Part shown: one piece after another, positions 34,735 to 44,842 of the stretch | Numbering within the stretch: position 1 is the stretch's first letter | Layout: the number at the start of each line of letters is the position of its first letter | DNA from: Laburnicola sp. R22_1 | Taxonomy: Eukaryota; Ascomycota; Dothideomycetes; Pleosporales; Didymosphaeriaceae | Assembly: GCA_014281115.1 (NCBI GenBank) | Contig: JACONQ010000004.1 | Location: forward strand, 2,418,001 to 2,482,000 | DNA length: 64,000 nucleotides | Direction: 5' to 3' | Program-made: the position numbers and the translations under genes | The notes under the pieces: model-generated | Told to the model about the DNA's origin: nothing | Seen by the model: only the letters and a program-made list of their open reading frames with translations | Database searches by the model: none

Positions 34735-35880
34735 GAGGCACTAAAACCTAGTACCTAGCACATAGTAGTAGTAATAAAATATATATAAAATAATAATAAT
34801 TTTATTATTAACTTTCTTTATAGTAGTATTATTAATAGCAGTTAATAGATAGTCTGCTATCTAGCATAACTAAGTTATATATTATCTCTTAACTAGTAGA
34901 CTATTAGAGAGCTATAGTAGACTATAGAATTGCAACTATAGAAGCAATATAGGCAATAGAACGCTTAACTATAGTTTAGTTATTATGTTTACAACCTAGT
35001 AGTAGCGTAACTATAGTTTGCTATACGTATAGCGTATAAAGTCTATCTACTCTTATAATATTAGTAACGCCTAGTATACTAAATCTTTATTTTTAACGCA
35101 TAACTACTACTACTATTTTTTAAATCTAGCTCTTTATTTATTATATTTAGCAATATAATAATATTCTAGTAGCCTAACTATACTACTTCTTTTATATAGG
35201 GCAGCATAGCTATAGTAAAGTTCTAAAAGTATATAGAGGATTAGCTAGGTAAAGTTAAGAATAATTCCTAGAGATTTAGCAAACTTATATAGCAAGTAGG
35301 GTTGTTAAAGAGGCCTCTTAATTTTAATATCTTTAATAACACCTAGCCCTAGCTATTTAGGCCCTATTAGCTAGTTTTATAACTTTAAATTCTAAAGTGT
35401 AAAGCACTTCTTTAGTACCTAGATAAAGAGTTAGGTTAGGCGTTTATACTATAACAATAAAATAAAGTAAAAGTATTGCTAAAGAAGCTTAAAAATAAGA
35501 ACTAGCAAAGCAAAGGTATAGGGCAGCTACTAGATAATAAGTAGTAGTTCCTTAGGAACTATAGAAGTTTAAAAGCGTAGCTATAGCGTAAGAAGCTTAT
35601 AAATATAGTAGTAATTATTTAGAGTGCTATTAAGGCAGAGGACTACGACTAAGTAATAAGGGTAAAGGTAAGCGGCAGTAGCAAGAGTATAGGGAAGATA
35701 GGTGGTAGTAGCAAGGTCCTAAATAGCAGTATATAGCTCGCTAGTTGCAAGGAAAGATCTACTATAGGAAGAGAGTTAGATAAAATAGTTAGGTTAGCTG
35801 CTATTATAATTATTATTATTGTTGTTGCAGCAAAAAATATTATTAAAGAAAGTATTAATTACGTAATATAGTAGTTGGTT
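34735..35880. repeat. AT-rich RIP-degraded repeat, identity lost
   Basis: About 1.15 kb of very AT-rich DNA rich in TA, TAG and CTA words, sharply different from the flanks. On the plus strand from about 35,160 to 35,850 long frames are broken almost only by TAG, as expected when CAG and TGG codons are mutated. Content with many Lys/Ser/Gly is readable near 35,650-35,720 but I cannot assign a protein. No terminal repeats are evident. It is probably an old RIP-mutated mobile element or a duplicated gene. Confidence 0.7.
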
Positions 35881-36186
35881 AAACAGCCGGCCCGGGATCA
35901 CGTGACATCACGGATTGACCCCGGGGGAGAAGAGTGAGTTGTTTATAAGGCGTTGATGGAGCTGTACGTGGATGGTTTGGTTTTATCATCAGCATAAGTC
36001 AGACATCAACGAGTTACCGTCAGTCAATTACTCGATTCAATACAACGCAACACGAGCAACACTACAACACTCATCGTCTACACGAGCACAACCAACACCA
36101 CAACTCACAACACAACACTCGCAACACTTCAACTCTCATCGTCTTCCACGACCACAACCAACACCAAAACCAATCAATCCATCCCC

Positions 36187-36414
36187 ATGGACAGCCACCA
36201 AGCGACACACCACGCAGGCGCGTGTATCGGGCACTGCCGAGCGCAGCGGCTGGAGATGGAGTATGGATGTGCGGCGCAGCAGCACGATAGGGTGCAGGGG
36301 CAGCAGCGAGATGGAAGGACGGTGGTGAGGGAGCAGGGTGAAGTACCGAGGGTGGATGGACAGATGTGTACTGGTGGGTTGGATAGGAGGGAGACATCAA
36401 ATTGGGGGGTTTGA
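36187..36414 (+). CDS. Possible small protein gene, 75 residues
   Basis: The frame starts MDSHQATHHAGACIG and ends with TGA at 36414. The preceding 150 bp (about 36,000-36,186) is a CA-rich, G-poor leader of the type seen before many fungal start codons, and the ATG is in the context CCCCATGG. The product is hydrophilic with four Cys and no signal peptide or membrane segment. No family is recognised. It lies just beyond the AT-rich block. A longer overlapping frame from 35,972 reads through the leader and is less likely. Confidence 0.35.
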   Translation: MDSHQATHHAGACIGHCRAQRLEMEYGCAAQQHDRVQGQQRDGRTVVREQGEVPRVDGQMCTGGLDRRETSNWGV

Positions 36415-37069
36415 ATGGAGAGGGAGGATTTCTTGGGCAAAGGTTGAAGACGGTTTGCTGGGAGCGCTCTCATACGCGCATTGCAAGTGATTTGTAATCA
36501 GTCCTCGAGTAGGTATCTGTATCAGGTACTTGGATGCATTCATTCATATGGTGGACGGAATGTAGATATAGACATGGCAACCGATATTCATGCCGGCCTT
36601 TTCCGCTGTCAATCTGCTCCTTCCCGACGCGCCCCTACCAAACGCTACGAATGTTCTGCATTGCTCCACAAATGACAATAATGCCTCGAGGCAGCATCTC
36701 GAGGTGCGAAGCTGAAGCCGTCGCATCCTCCAGGATAAAACCCTACCGAAACTCGTGCACGGGACCCCCGGCACCGTTTTGCACGTGACGGTCGACGGAA
36801 CCAACAGTCGGATCCACCCCCCTGCCTCGAACCGCCGAGGCTCCACCAATGACTCGCGTGACGACTTTCTCTTCCACCACACCATCAAAAATCCGCTTTC
36901 TTCACAAGAACTTTCCAGAGCTGAGCTTTCTGCCTTCTTCTACTTGAAATTCGTGTTGCTTGCCATCGATTTCTCCGCTCCATCTTCCTCAAATCATTCC
37001 CTTATTCGTGACCGGAACCTGGTATCACTCTCTGACAGAAAGCGCTATACGAATCCTCGACTGGCCATC
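36415..37069. other. Upstream region of the F-box-like gene
   Basis: About 0.65 kb. The second half, from 36,755, is open in the frame of the downstream gene but reads like a leader, not a conserved protein. It probably holds that gene's promoter and 5' UTR. Confidence 0.4.
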
Positions 37070-38038
37070 ATGGACGGAAAGAAACCCTCCGTACTGTCCA
37101 ACGCCAGCGAGGATTTTTCCATGCATCGGCAGAGCATGCTCCTCCGCGAGCTCGAAATGCTCCTAGATCTGAACCCAAGAGAATTGAGCTCCAACCTCCT
37201 CGCTTTACCACGGGAACTTCGAGATCGGATCTACGACTTCGTATTACCGGACACTACCAACGGCCAGCGACCCGAACTCCACACGTGTCTGTGGGGCGCA
37301 GACATGGTGCACGATCCCTGGCGGCACGACATCTTCGGCTACGGATATGGAGTGCCGAAGAAGCAAAGATTACATCCGGATTACCAGCTCATCAACCGCC
37401 AACTACGAAATGAGATACTCCAGAGTTACTTTCGCCGCAGCAAGCTCACGCTCCATGCTGAGCTGCGTAACTCGCGCTTGAATAACGGCCATTTCGAATA
37501 TTCGCCGCATATCTTGCAACTTCCTATGCTGAACTTTGTCACACATATCCGCTTTTACGTCGAATGGAACTACACGGTCGTTTCCAAGAGCGACCGAATC
37601 GACGACCAGGTCCGAATGACAAAGGATCTGATGAAGACCATGGACACGCTTCTAGCGTCGCTCGAAGCCGTCGAGAACATCGAGCTCTCCGTCCTCTTCT
37701 TCTGGAAATTGCGTTCCGGGAAACACTACATGCTCTCCATGCAGGACCTGTTCGATCTCGAGGGCGTCTTCAGGCGGCACGCAGAGTCGCGCTGGCTGCG
37801 CATCTTGCGCACCAACAAGTCGACCGTCACGTCGCCTAACCCGTCCGCGGGCGTCGGCTACAAACTTTCATCCGAAGACAAGGGCACGGATCAGAGCGGT
37901 GGGATGGAGATTTTTGTTTCGCAGGATCTGGAAGAAGCCATGCAGAGTAAGAGGAAGAGCATGTTGGATTTTTATGGCAATTATGGCATCTCGGATCCGC
38001 TGCCGCAGCCTGCCTATGAGCATGGGAAGATGATATGA
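37070..38038 (+). CDS. F-box-like fungal protein, function unknown
   Basis: Intronless; the ATG at 37070 gives 322 residues. A motif of the kind that opens many fungal F-box-like proteins, LLALPRELRDRIYDFVLPD, lies near residues 44-62. The rest contains YQLINRQLRNEILQSYFRRSKLTLH and a mixed alpha/beta region, the common 'LPxELRxxIY' architecture of uncharacterised ascomycete proteins. If it is a true F-box, it would bind Skp1 and recruit a target to an SCF ligase; substrate and confirmation are lacking. The frame extends upstream to 36755, but those 105 codons have leader-like content, so I prefer the internal ATG in context CATCATGG. Confidence 0.75.
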   Translation: MDGKKPSVLSNASEDFSMHRQSMLLRELEMLLDLNPRELSSNLLALPRELRDRIYDFVLPDTTNGQRPELHTCLWGADMVHDPWRHDIFGYGYGVPKKQRLHPDYQLINRQLRNEILQSYFRRSKLTLHAELRNSRLNNGHFEYSPHILQLPMLNFVTHIRFYVEWNYTVVSKSDRIDDQVRMTKDLMKTMDTLLASLEAVENIELSVLFFWKLRSGKHYMLSMQDLFDLEGVFRRHAESRWLRILRTNKSTVTSPNPSAGVGYKLSSEDKGTDQSGGMEIFVSQDLEEAMQSKRKSMLDFYGNYGISDPLPQPAYEHGKMI

Positions 38039-38380
38039 GCTGGTCATCATGAAGTTGATGAACTATAACGAAATACGGCGGCATTGTATATCAATATTGT
38101 ACTCTGATTTTCCAACTGCCCTCGTCGAGTAGGTTACGGAGTCAAAGATATGCCAACGTCATAACTTCCCAAGCTGTGGCTACGTAAGCCGTCACACAGC
38201 CGACCCATCCAAGTAGCGGCACAGCCAGAATCCAGGCAACTTCCATGAACCAAAAGTACGGCCTTATTCGTTTCGAAATAGTCTCCCAAGCTGTCACGTT
38301 CTTCCGAAAGAAAAAAGAAGAAAACCCACCTGCCACACGCACAAGCACACGCAGGCGCAAAACACGACATACCCCTCGCA

Positions 38381-39055
38381 ATGGCTCAACACCCTCCCCC
38401 GCAACCCTCAATAGCAGTCAGCATAACATCCTCATCCCCCATCCTCGACCTCTCCCAACAAACCCCCTTCACCATAACCCTGACCTTGACTGGCAACCAC
38501 ACCCACCCCATCACCTTCGACGCGCGCTCCACCCCCCTCTTCGACACCAACCTACCCCACGCCGGCGGTCTCACCTTCACAAACACTACCACTGGCGAAC
38601 CCGTGCGGCGAAATAGCAGAAATGTGTGCTACATGGCTTCCGATGGCGACAACACGACACCCTCCGAACAAAGTAGAGACCGCTTCGTAACGCTGCATCC
38701 AGGCGAAGAACACGTGCTGCAGGCAACACCCGAGCCCATTTTCGTCCAGGCCAGCGCCCCCACGCAAGGTCTACGCACCATGGAAGAAATAACCGCGCAG
38801 CAAGCGGCGCGGCCGAAGGAGTGGAAATGGTATAATGTGTGCGGGATGCGGGATGGGGTGGTGTACGAGGTAGGGGTTAGCGGCGGAGCGGGGGCGATGG
38901 CTTGGATGCAGGAGGGTGTGGAGGGGCTGGTGGGGATGAGGAAGTTGGGATTGAGGCCTGATGTTAGGAGGGGAGTGGTGCCGGTTGAGGTGGTGGAGAC
39001 GACGCGGTTTGAGATGAGGAGGCCGGATGAGGATGGGAGTTTGGATTGGCCTTGA
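38381..39055 (+). CDS. Hypothetical protein, 224 residues
   Basis: Single-exon frame beginning MAQHPPPQPSIAVSI. The first half is rich in beta-prone segments (SIAVSITSSSPILDLS, FTITLTLTGN, ITFDARSTPLF) in a pattern like an immunoglobulin-type sandwich. The second half has GMRDGVVYEVGVSGG and a Val-rich end. No known domain, signal peptide or membrane segment is seen. The base composition shifts from C-rich to G-rich along the gene, a strand-specific skew seen in other genes of this window. I do not recognise a family. Confidence 0.6.
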   Translation: MAQHPPPQPSIAVSITSSSPILDLSQQTPFTITLTLTGNHTHPITFDARSTPLFDTNLPHAGGLTFTNTTTGEPVRRNSRNVCYMASDGDNTTPSEQSRDRFVTLHPGEEHVLQATPEPIFVQASAPTQGLRTMEEITAQQAARPKEWKWYNVCGMRDGVVYEVGVSGGAGAMAWMQEGVEGLVGMRKLGLRPDVRRGVVPVEVVETTRFEMRRPDEDGSLDWP

Positions 39056-39424
39056 GGAATTTAGGGGGGTGGTGCCGTTGTTGTGTGCGCGGATATTTGG
39101 GGAGGTCAGAACGCTATCGGGTCCTCTCCTCGTGGTTGTACACGTTGGCGTGGACGGCGGGCGGGGCTGGTACTATGCAGGCTGAGCTAGCCAGGTTGGC
39201 TACAATGTTGTAAGTGTGAATTGGGGTAATGAGCGTGATTTGGCATTCATGGCATACAGGCAGGTAGGTTGTGGTAGTAATCTAAACAAGGCTTTGCTGC
39301 CTCCCCACAGCGTGGAAGGAGACTGTCTCACATCACCGTCACCGAACAGACATCCACATGACGATAAAATAGCCATCCCTATCAACTTTCGTCCTACGCG
39401 CACCCACCAACCCACCTCCCCCGC

Positions 39425-41359
39425 TCACTCCTTCCTCAACACCCGATCAAGCACCCGATACCTATACACCCAGCTCCTCGCCCTCTTCCCCCAGACATAC
39501 ATGGGCACGCTCGTCAGCGTAACCGCTACCGTCGTGCCGCCAATAACAAAAAAGCAATTCCTCATCCCCTGCACCGCAATCCAGTCATTCGCATAAAACG
39601 TCAACCCAAACGCAAATATGTTCTTGATGAAATTCATAATGGCGAACGCTTCGGCGGATTGTTCGCGGTGGCAGTCGCTCACGTACGTGACCACAGAGGT
39701 GGTGCCGAGCTGCACGCCTAGGTTGATCAGGCCCATGCAGACGATCACGGGGATGGGCCAGGGGTCTTTCTTGTAGAGGCTCTCGCCCCAGGCGAAGAAG
39801 CCGGTCGCGGTGAAGATGAGGTAGGTGATCATGACGGGCAGGCGGAATTCGGGTTCTGCGGCGTTGGTTAGTGATGGATGGGGGCGCGTTGCATTGCACG
39901 ATTTGGGCTTACCAAAGGTGCCGTGGTTGCGTTTGGACATGTACTTGGCTACGCCGTCGATGATGGCGCCTGCGACTAGAGTTGCTAGCACCGAGGCAAC
40001 GAACGAGGACACGTTGGTTGCGCCCACGGCGCTGACGGAGAAGTTGTACGGTGGCGCGGAGAAGATCTGCGAGAGCGTAATCGAGATCAAAACGAGCCAG
40101 GAGATGCAAATCGTGAAGAGCAGCGTAGCCCACAGCACAACTGGAGATAGGATGGTTACGAACGGTCGAAGGAGGGTTCTCCAGAAGGAGACGTGGTCCC
40201 AGTACCCAGACCAGGGGAGCAGTTCTTGCATGTAAGATTGACGAGGTTCGGTTGTGACACTGGGAGTGGCGCCATCTTCGACTTTTACTGCGCTGTCTTT
40301 TTCCGATGATTCAATTTCGACGGTCTTGGCACTGGTGTCGATGTTGAGGACTCCGTGGCGGTGGTAGGCCGATTCGGGCATGAAGAAGATTACGAGGAGG
40401 AGCATTAAAACGAATGCCCCGCCCATGGCGTGCATGGTGATGCGGTAGGAGCCTTGTTCGATGACAGATCCAGCTGATTCGGTTAGTGTGGCATACAACT
40501 TGTCTCTCAGCAGTACTCACCAATCGGTCCGGCGAGGTTCTATATGATGAGGTTAGCTGCGCTGTCCATGATCCTGCATGCATGTTCCGACTTACGATGC
40601 CGCCGAGCACACCCAGGTTGAATATCGCCATCCTCAACCCGCGTTCGTGGACATGCCAAATGTCTCCAACTGAGGATGGAATCAATGCCTCGAAAGGAGC
40701 TACTGCAGTGTCAGATTTGCCATTCAGCAAGGCTTTGACGTACCCATGCAGAGACCCTGTATAGTCCTCGCGCCAGCCAAAGAAGCAAAACTCGTGACTT
40801 CAGCAGCCCAGAAGCACGAAACGGCCAATCCAAGCGTGGTCGCAATGTAGACCGGTCGCTTTCCAACTTTGACAGCCACGGTGTTGAAAATGAGACTGCC
40901 GGCAGCGATCGCGGCGATGCAGGATCCATTACAGCCTGCATTCCCACTGTAAGTTCATGGCGCTGGACGTGACGGACCTCCTTACCCAATGAGAAGCGTT
41001 GAAGTGGTACACCGAACTGAGTAGCAAGCGGTACGAATGCTGGAGTCAACAAGGGACCAACGGCTGTGTCTTGTCAGTGACGGTCCCTTGCAGATTGAGA
41101 GTACCTCACCCCCAACACATCCGCACCCATAAGCGATAACAAGCGTAAACATCTCTTTCTTCCATCGAGGCCAGTTATAAGGATCATTAGGCGAGTCGGA
41201 CGGCTGCGGTACAAGCACAATCTGGCCAGTCGCATCGTGCTTCAGCAGACCACGATCAATTCCAGACGTGACTTCAAGATCCGTCCGACCTAGCTCGCTA
41301 AGCGGCGCCGTACCAGGGACATGTTCGAGCTTGTTGTCGTCGAGTATTCCTAGCGGCAT
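39425..41359 (-). CDS. MFS transporter, DHA1-like
   Basis: Seven exons (41359-41110, 41063-40986, 40935-40744, 40702-40596, 40539-40521, 40473-39913, 39855-39425), including a 19-bp one, join in phase to give 545 residues. The N-terminal tail contains NDPYNWPRWKKEMFTL, common in fungal DHA1/HOL1-type transporters, followed by about twelve hydrophobic segments. A loop motif VKVGKRPVYIATTLGL matches the conserved loop between helices 2 and 3. A long central cytoplasmic loop (near SAKTVEIESSEKDSAVKVED) divides the two halves. The likely role is proton-coupled export or uptake of a small molecule at the plasma membrane; the substrate cannot be read from sequence. All introns are 41-57 bp. Confidence 0.88.
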
Positions 41360-41667
41360 GGTTGGTACCTCAATGCACTGTGCAATCTGTTAGATGAAGC
41401 TCTTTTTTACAGAATAGGGAGCATGTGGGATGGATCAAGCGTGTGCACTAAAATGTGGAGAAGCCCCTATTTCGCGTGCGGGGAAGTCTTGCGGGGTAAA
41501 CTCCGAGGACCAATGATTCGGCGACGGGGCTGCATAGCCTAAAGTCCCCCAACGGTCTGGACTAAGGCAACAAAGTTAAAAGCCCTTAGTAAAATAGTTA
41601 ATTTTATATTAATTATAGTAGTATAGTAAATATTTATAATAAATAATATTAGTATGTGTGTGGCGTT

Positions 41668-41800
41668 ATTTTATCTACCTAGGGGTAGGACGACAAAGGC
41701 TTTTATCTTAAATAACATAACAAAAAAGCAGAGCCCTCTGCTTAGTAATCAAAAAGTCGTAAAAGGTAATAATAAAAAAAGCATAATATTAGTATAAGTA
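41668..41800 (+). repeat. Terminal-repeat-like family, copy A
   Basis: Starts CTACCTAGGGGTAGGACGAC, then AAGGCTTTTATCTTAAATAA and AAGCAGAGCCCTCTGCTTAG. It aligns as inverted complement with copy C (43,082-43,255), so the two could be the ends of one element of about 1.6 kb. It is the least mutated of the five copies here. Confidence 0.65.
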
Positions 41801-41995
41801 AAAGTAACTAAAGTTATAATATTATTAATATTAGCTAGTATTTACTAGTATTTATTATTTTTAGTAGTGTTTTTAAAGTTATTTATTACAATAGCTTTTT
41901 CTATAATAAATTTAAATAAAATGTAATTTTTTTAATTAAGGTAAAAGTATTAAAAAGTATAATTTAGCTTTAGTAAATATATATATTGTTAAATT

Positions 41996-42085
41996 AACTA
42001 CCTAGAAGTAAAATAACAAAGGCTTTTATCTTAAATAATATAATAAAAAAGCAGAGCCCCCTACTTAGTAATTAAAAAAAGTTTT
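41996..42085 (+). repeat. Terminal-repeat-like family, copy B
   Basis: Same orientation as copy A but more AT-mutated (CTACCTAGAAGTAAAATAAC, AAGCAGAGCCCCCTACTTAG). It may pair with copy D or E as ends of another element. Confidence 0.6.
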
Positions 42086-43081
42086 ATTATATTATATATA
42101 TATTATAAACTTTAAACTATAACTTAGTTATAGTCGGCTTACTAAATATCTTTTTTAAACTTTTTTTAGTTTAAGGTTAAAGTAGATTAAAATAGAAGGT
42201 TATATATACTATATATAGCACCTAATTCTAATTATAAACTAACCTTAAATATTATCTAATAATATAATAATAGTTTAAGTCTTAAACTTACTTACACTTT
42301 ACCTCTACTCTATAAGCTCTCTATTTATATAAGATTTACTTATAGCGTATATAGAATATCTAGCTTATTACTACTACTATTATTAGTTATTTACGCTTAC
42401 GCTGCTATATAGTGTACTTACTTAGATAAGCTAACTTAATAGTAATAATAGCTAGAAGGATCTTATAGATATATATAATGCTTTTACTATACTAAAGCTT
42501 ATTAATAAAGATTTTATTGTCTTTTTATATCCCTTAGTAAAGAATTCTATTACTAATAAGAAGTAATTGCGTTTACTAGAGTAGAAATATAGTCTAGCTA
42601 TTCTTTATAAACTAGATTAGTTACTAGCCTAACTAATATATATAGATAGTATTATAAATAGTTAAGTATACCTATCTATTGCGCTAAATAAGTATTTTAT
42701 AAATAGAATAAATCTCTAGTGTAACTATATTAGTAGTAGTAGCACACATCTTTAGCATATACTTTTTAGCAATAGTAAGTACTTTTTTAGGAATAATATT
42801 AATACTTAGAGAAATAGTAGGAACTTTATTAAAAACAATTTTAATATAGTAATAGAGTAATAGTATATCTAGTATATATTACTCTTATTCTACTTATAAG
42901 TATAGTAGTATATACCTATTAATATATTAATTTATATTATTTATAATAATCTAGATAGAAGGTTTATAATAATTAGGGTAGTAAAAAAGAATAGCTTATA
43001 GCGTTACTATGCCTAAGTTTTATTTCTTTCCTAAAGTTCTAACTATAGCCTTTTTATAAATTAACTTTGTATATAGGAGCT

Positions 43082-43255
43082 ATGCGCACTAAGACTACTA
43101 AGCTTGCTTAGTAGTTCGAATACGCTTTTTTTTATAATTACCTTTTTTACGCTCTTTTTAATTACTAAGTAGGGGGCTTACTCTTTTTTTGTTATATTAT
43201 TTAAGATAAAAGCCTTTATTGTCCTACCCCGAGATAGATTAATTAACGCTACATA
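43082..43255 (-). repeat. Terminal-repeat-like family, copy C
   Basis: Opposite orientation to A and B. It includes a hairpin CTACTAAGCTTGCTTAGTAG, then ACTAAGTAGGGGGCTTACTC, GATAAAAGCCTTTATTGTCC and TACCCCGAGATAG. It is inverted-complementary to copy A over about 140 bp. Confidence 0.65.
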
Positions 43256-43372
43256 ACTTAGTTAGTATAAAAAAATAAAGTTAGTAAAGTTAGTAAGTAA
43301 ATACCTATATAGTATTACTACTTTGATCTTTTTATTTTACTTTTAAGAACTAGGTATTTATACTTATATTAT

Positions 43373-43535
43373 GTGTGCTAAGACTACTAAGCTTACTTAG
43401 TAGTTTAAATATTCTTTTTTTAATTATCTTTTTACACTCTTTTTAATTACTAAGTATAGGGCTTTGCTTTTATTATTATATTATTTAAAATAAAAGCCTT
43501 TATTATTCTACTTCTAGATAGTTAATTAATAATAT
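43373..43535 (-). repeat. Terminal-repeat-like family, copy D
   Basis: Aligned with copy C over about 160 bp, including the hairpin word CTACTAAGCTTACTTAGTAG and AAATAAAAGCCTTTATTATTC, with further C-to-T and G-to-A changes. Confidence 0.6.
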
Positions 43536-43552
43536 ATATACTGAGCCCTTTT

Positions 43553-43640
43553 TAATTACTAAGTAGAGGGCTCTACTTTTTTATTATATTATTTAAAATA
43601 AAAGCCTTTGTTATTCTACTACTAGATAGATAAATTAATG
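43553..43640 (-). repeat. Terminal-repeat-like family, copy E
   Basis: Shorter copy with ACTAAGTAGAGGGCTCTAC and AAATAAAAGCCTTTGTTATTC. It lies directly behind copy D in the same orientation. Confidence 0.6.
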
Positions 43641-44399
43641 CTATATACATATATATATACTTATATTTTTTAATAATATATACAATAAACATTAGAAAAG
43701 TTTTTTCTAGAGAGACTACTTAACTATACACAGATGTGTATATTTGTGCGCATTTTTATATAGGCAATTTACTAGCATAAAAATACTTAGAAATATATAA
43801 ATATGCGTAGACTTACGCAAATGTGCACAAATAGTCTAACTAAGTAATTTTTTAAAGCTTTATAACTTTTTTACTAGTAAAGCTATAATTTTAATTTTTT
43901 AATAGATTTATAGAGAAAATACTATTTTTATTACGTAATTAGTTAGTAATTAATAAAAACTCTTTATTTTGCTAGTTATTATATATATATTACGCAATAT
44001 TATTATATAAATATATAGTACCAATAATATAGTATATAAAATTTTAAAAAGTTTTAATAATAATAAAATAGTTAAAAAGTTATTAAAGTTTATACTTTTT
44101 AAAATAGTGTTCTTTGCTAAGTCACTAATTATCGCCTAATCTAATTCTTTTAAATAATTATAAAACTATATTGTTTCTATTTTTAAACCTATAAAACCTA
44201 GAATTTAGAGTTAGGTAGAAGTTCTATATAATACGCTAGTAATTAGTACTATTATATTAACTAGTAATTACTATCTAGTAAAAGACTTTAACTTTATACT
44301 TTAAGAAATCTTTTTTAAAAGCTTACTAAGCAGCTTACTAAGCTTTTTTAATTATAGCCAATTAAAGAGCTTTATTTGCTAATTAATCAGCATAATTTT

Positions 44400-44575
44400 A
44401 ATAGCATAGGTGCCCTAGGTGCACTGGCGGCATAGGTGCGCATCCTTGTGCAATCTTGCGCATGCGCACGCTAAAAAAAAAGTAGTATCGCGGGTGCGCT
44501 TAGAGTACTTTTGGTGCGGAGGCGTGCGCAGAGCCGCCTAGGTGCTATAGGCGCACGCGCGCTCAAAATTTTTCC
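44400..44575. other. GC-rich island inside the AT block
   Basis: About 175 bp of GC-rich sequence with repeated GCGCA/TGCGC words (GTGCGCATCC, TTGCGCATGCGCACGC, GGTGCGCTTA, GCGCACGCGCGCTC) sits between AT-rich flanks. It is rich in C and G where the surroundings have lost nearly all CpA, so it escaped or postdates RIP. No coding frame. Confidence 0.7.
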
Positions 44576-44760
44576 TAATAAAAAAGCAGTTAGTAAAAAA
44601 ATTAGCCTAAAATAAGTAAGCTTTAAAAAGGCTAAAGTTATAAAAACTACTTAGTTAATAATAACTTATAGTTAACCCAAGTTGTAAGTTAGTAGATATA
44701 GCCACAGCCTTAGGCGAATAGATAGGCTATAATGCGTTATCTTACTTATTACATTCTATA

Positions 44761-44816
44761 ACGTAATCTACTAGTGAGCTATATACACTACTAAGCTGCA
44801 CGCCCTACTAAAACGC
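44761..44816 (+). repeat. Left terminal inverted repeat of the pogo element
   Basis: Inverted complement of 46539-46594. Compared with the right copy it carries TA where the right copy implies CA, so it has been mutated while the right one has not. Confidence 0.88.
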
Positions 44817-44842
44817 AATATAACGCGTCTACCTTTTTAACT

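Larger units (their letters stand above)
41560..44758. repeat. AT-rich block of nested RIP-degraded elements
   Basis: About 3.2 kb of AT-rich DNA (the AT block continues into the transposon to about 46.3 kb) packed with TA, TAG and CTA words. It begins sharply after the MFS gene upstream region. No intact frame exists. It contains five copies of a terminal-repeat-like family in both orientations, listed separately, and a GC-rich island near 44.4 kb. It is a composite of decayed elements, probably nested insertions. Confidence 0.8.
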
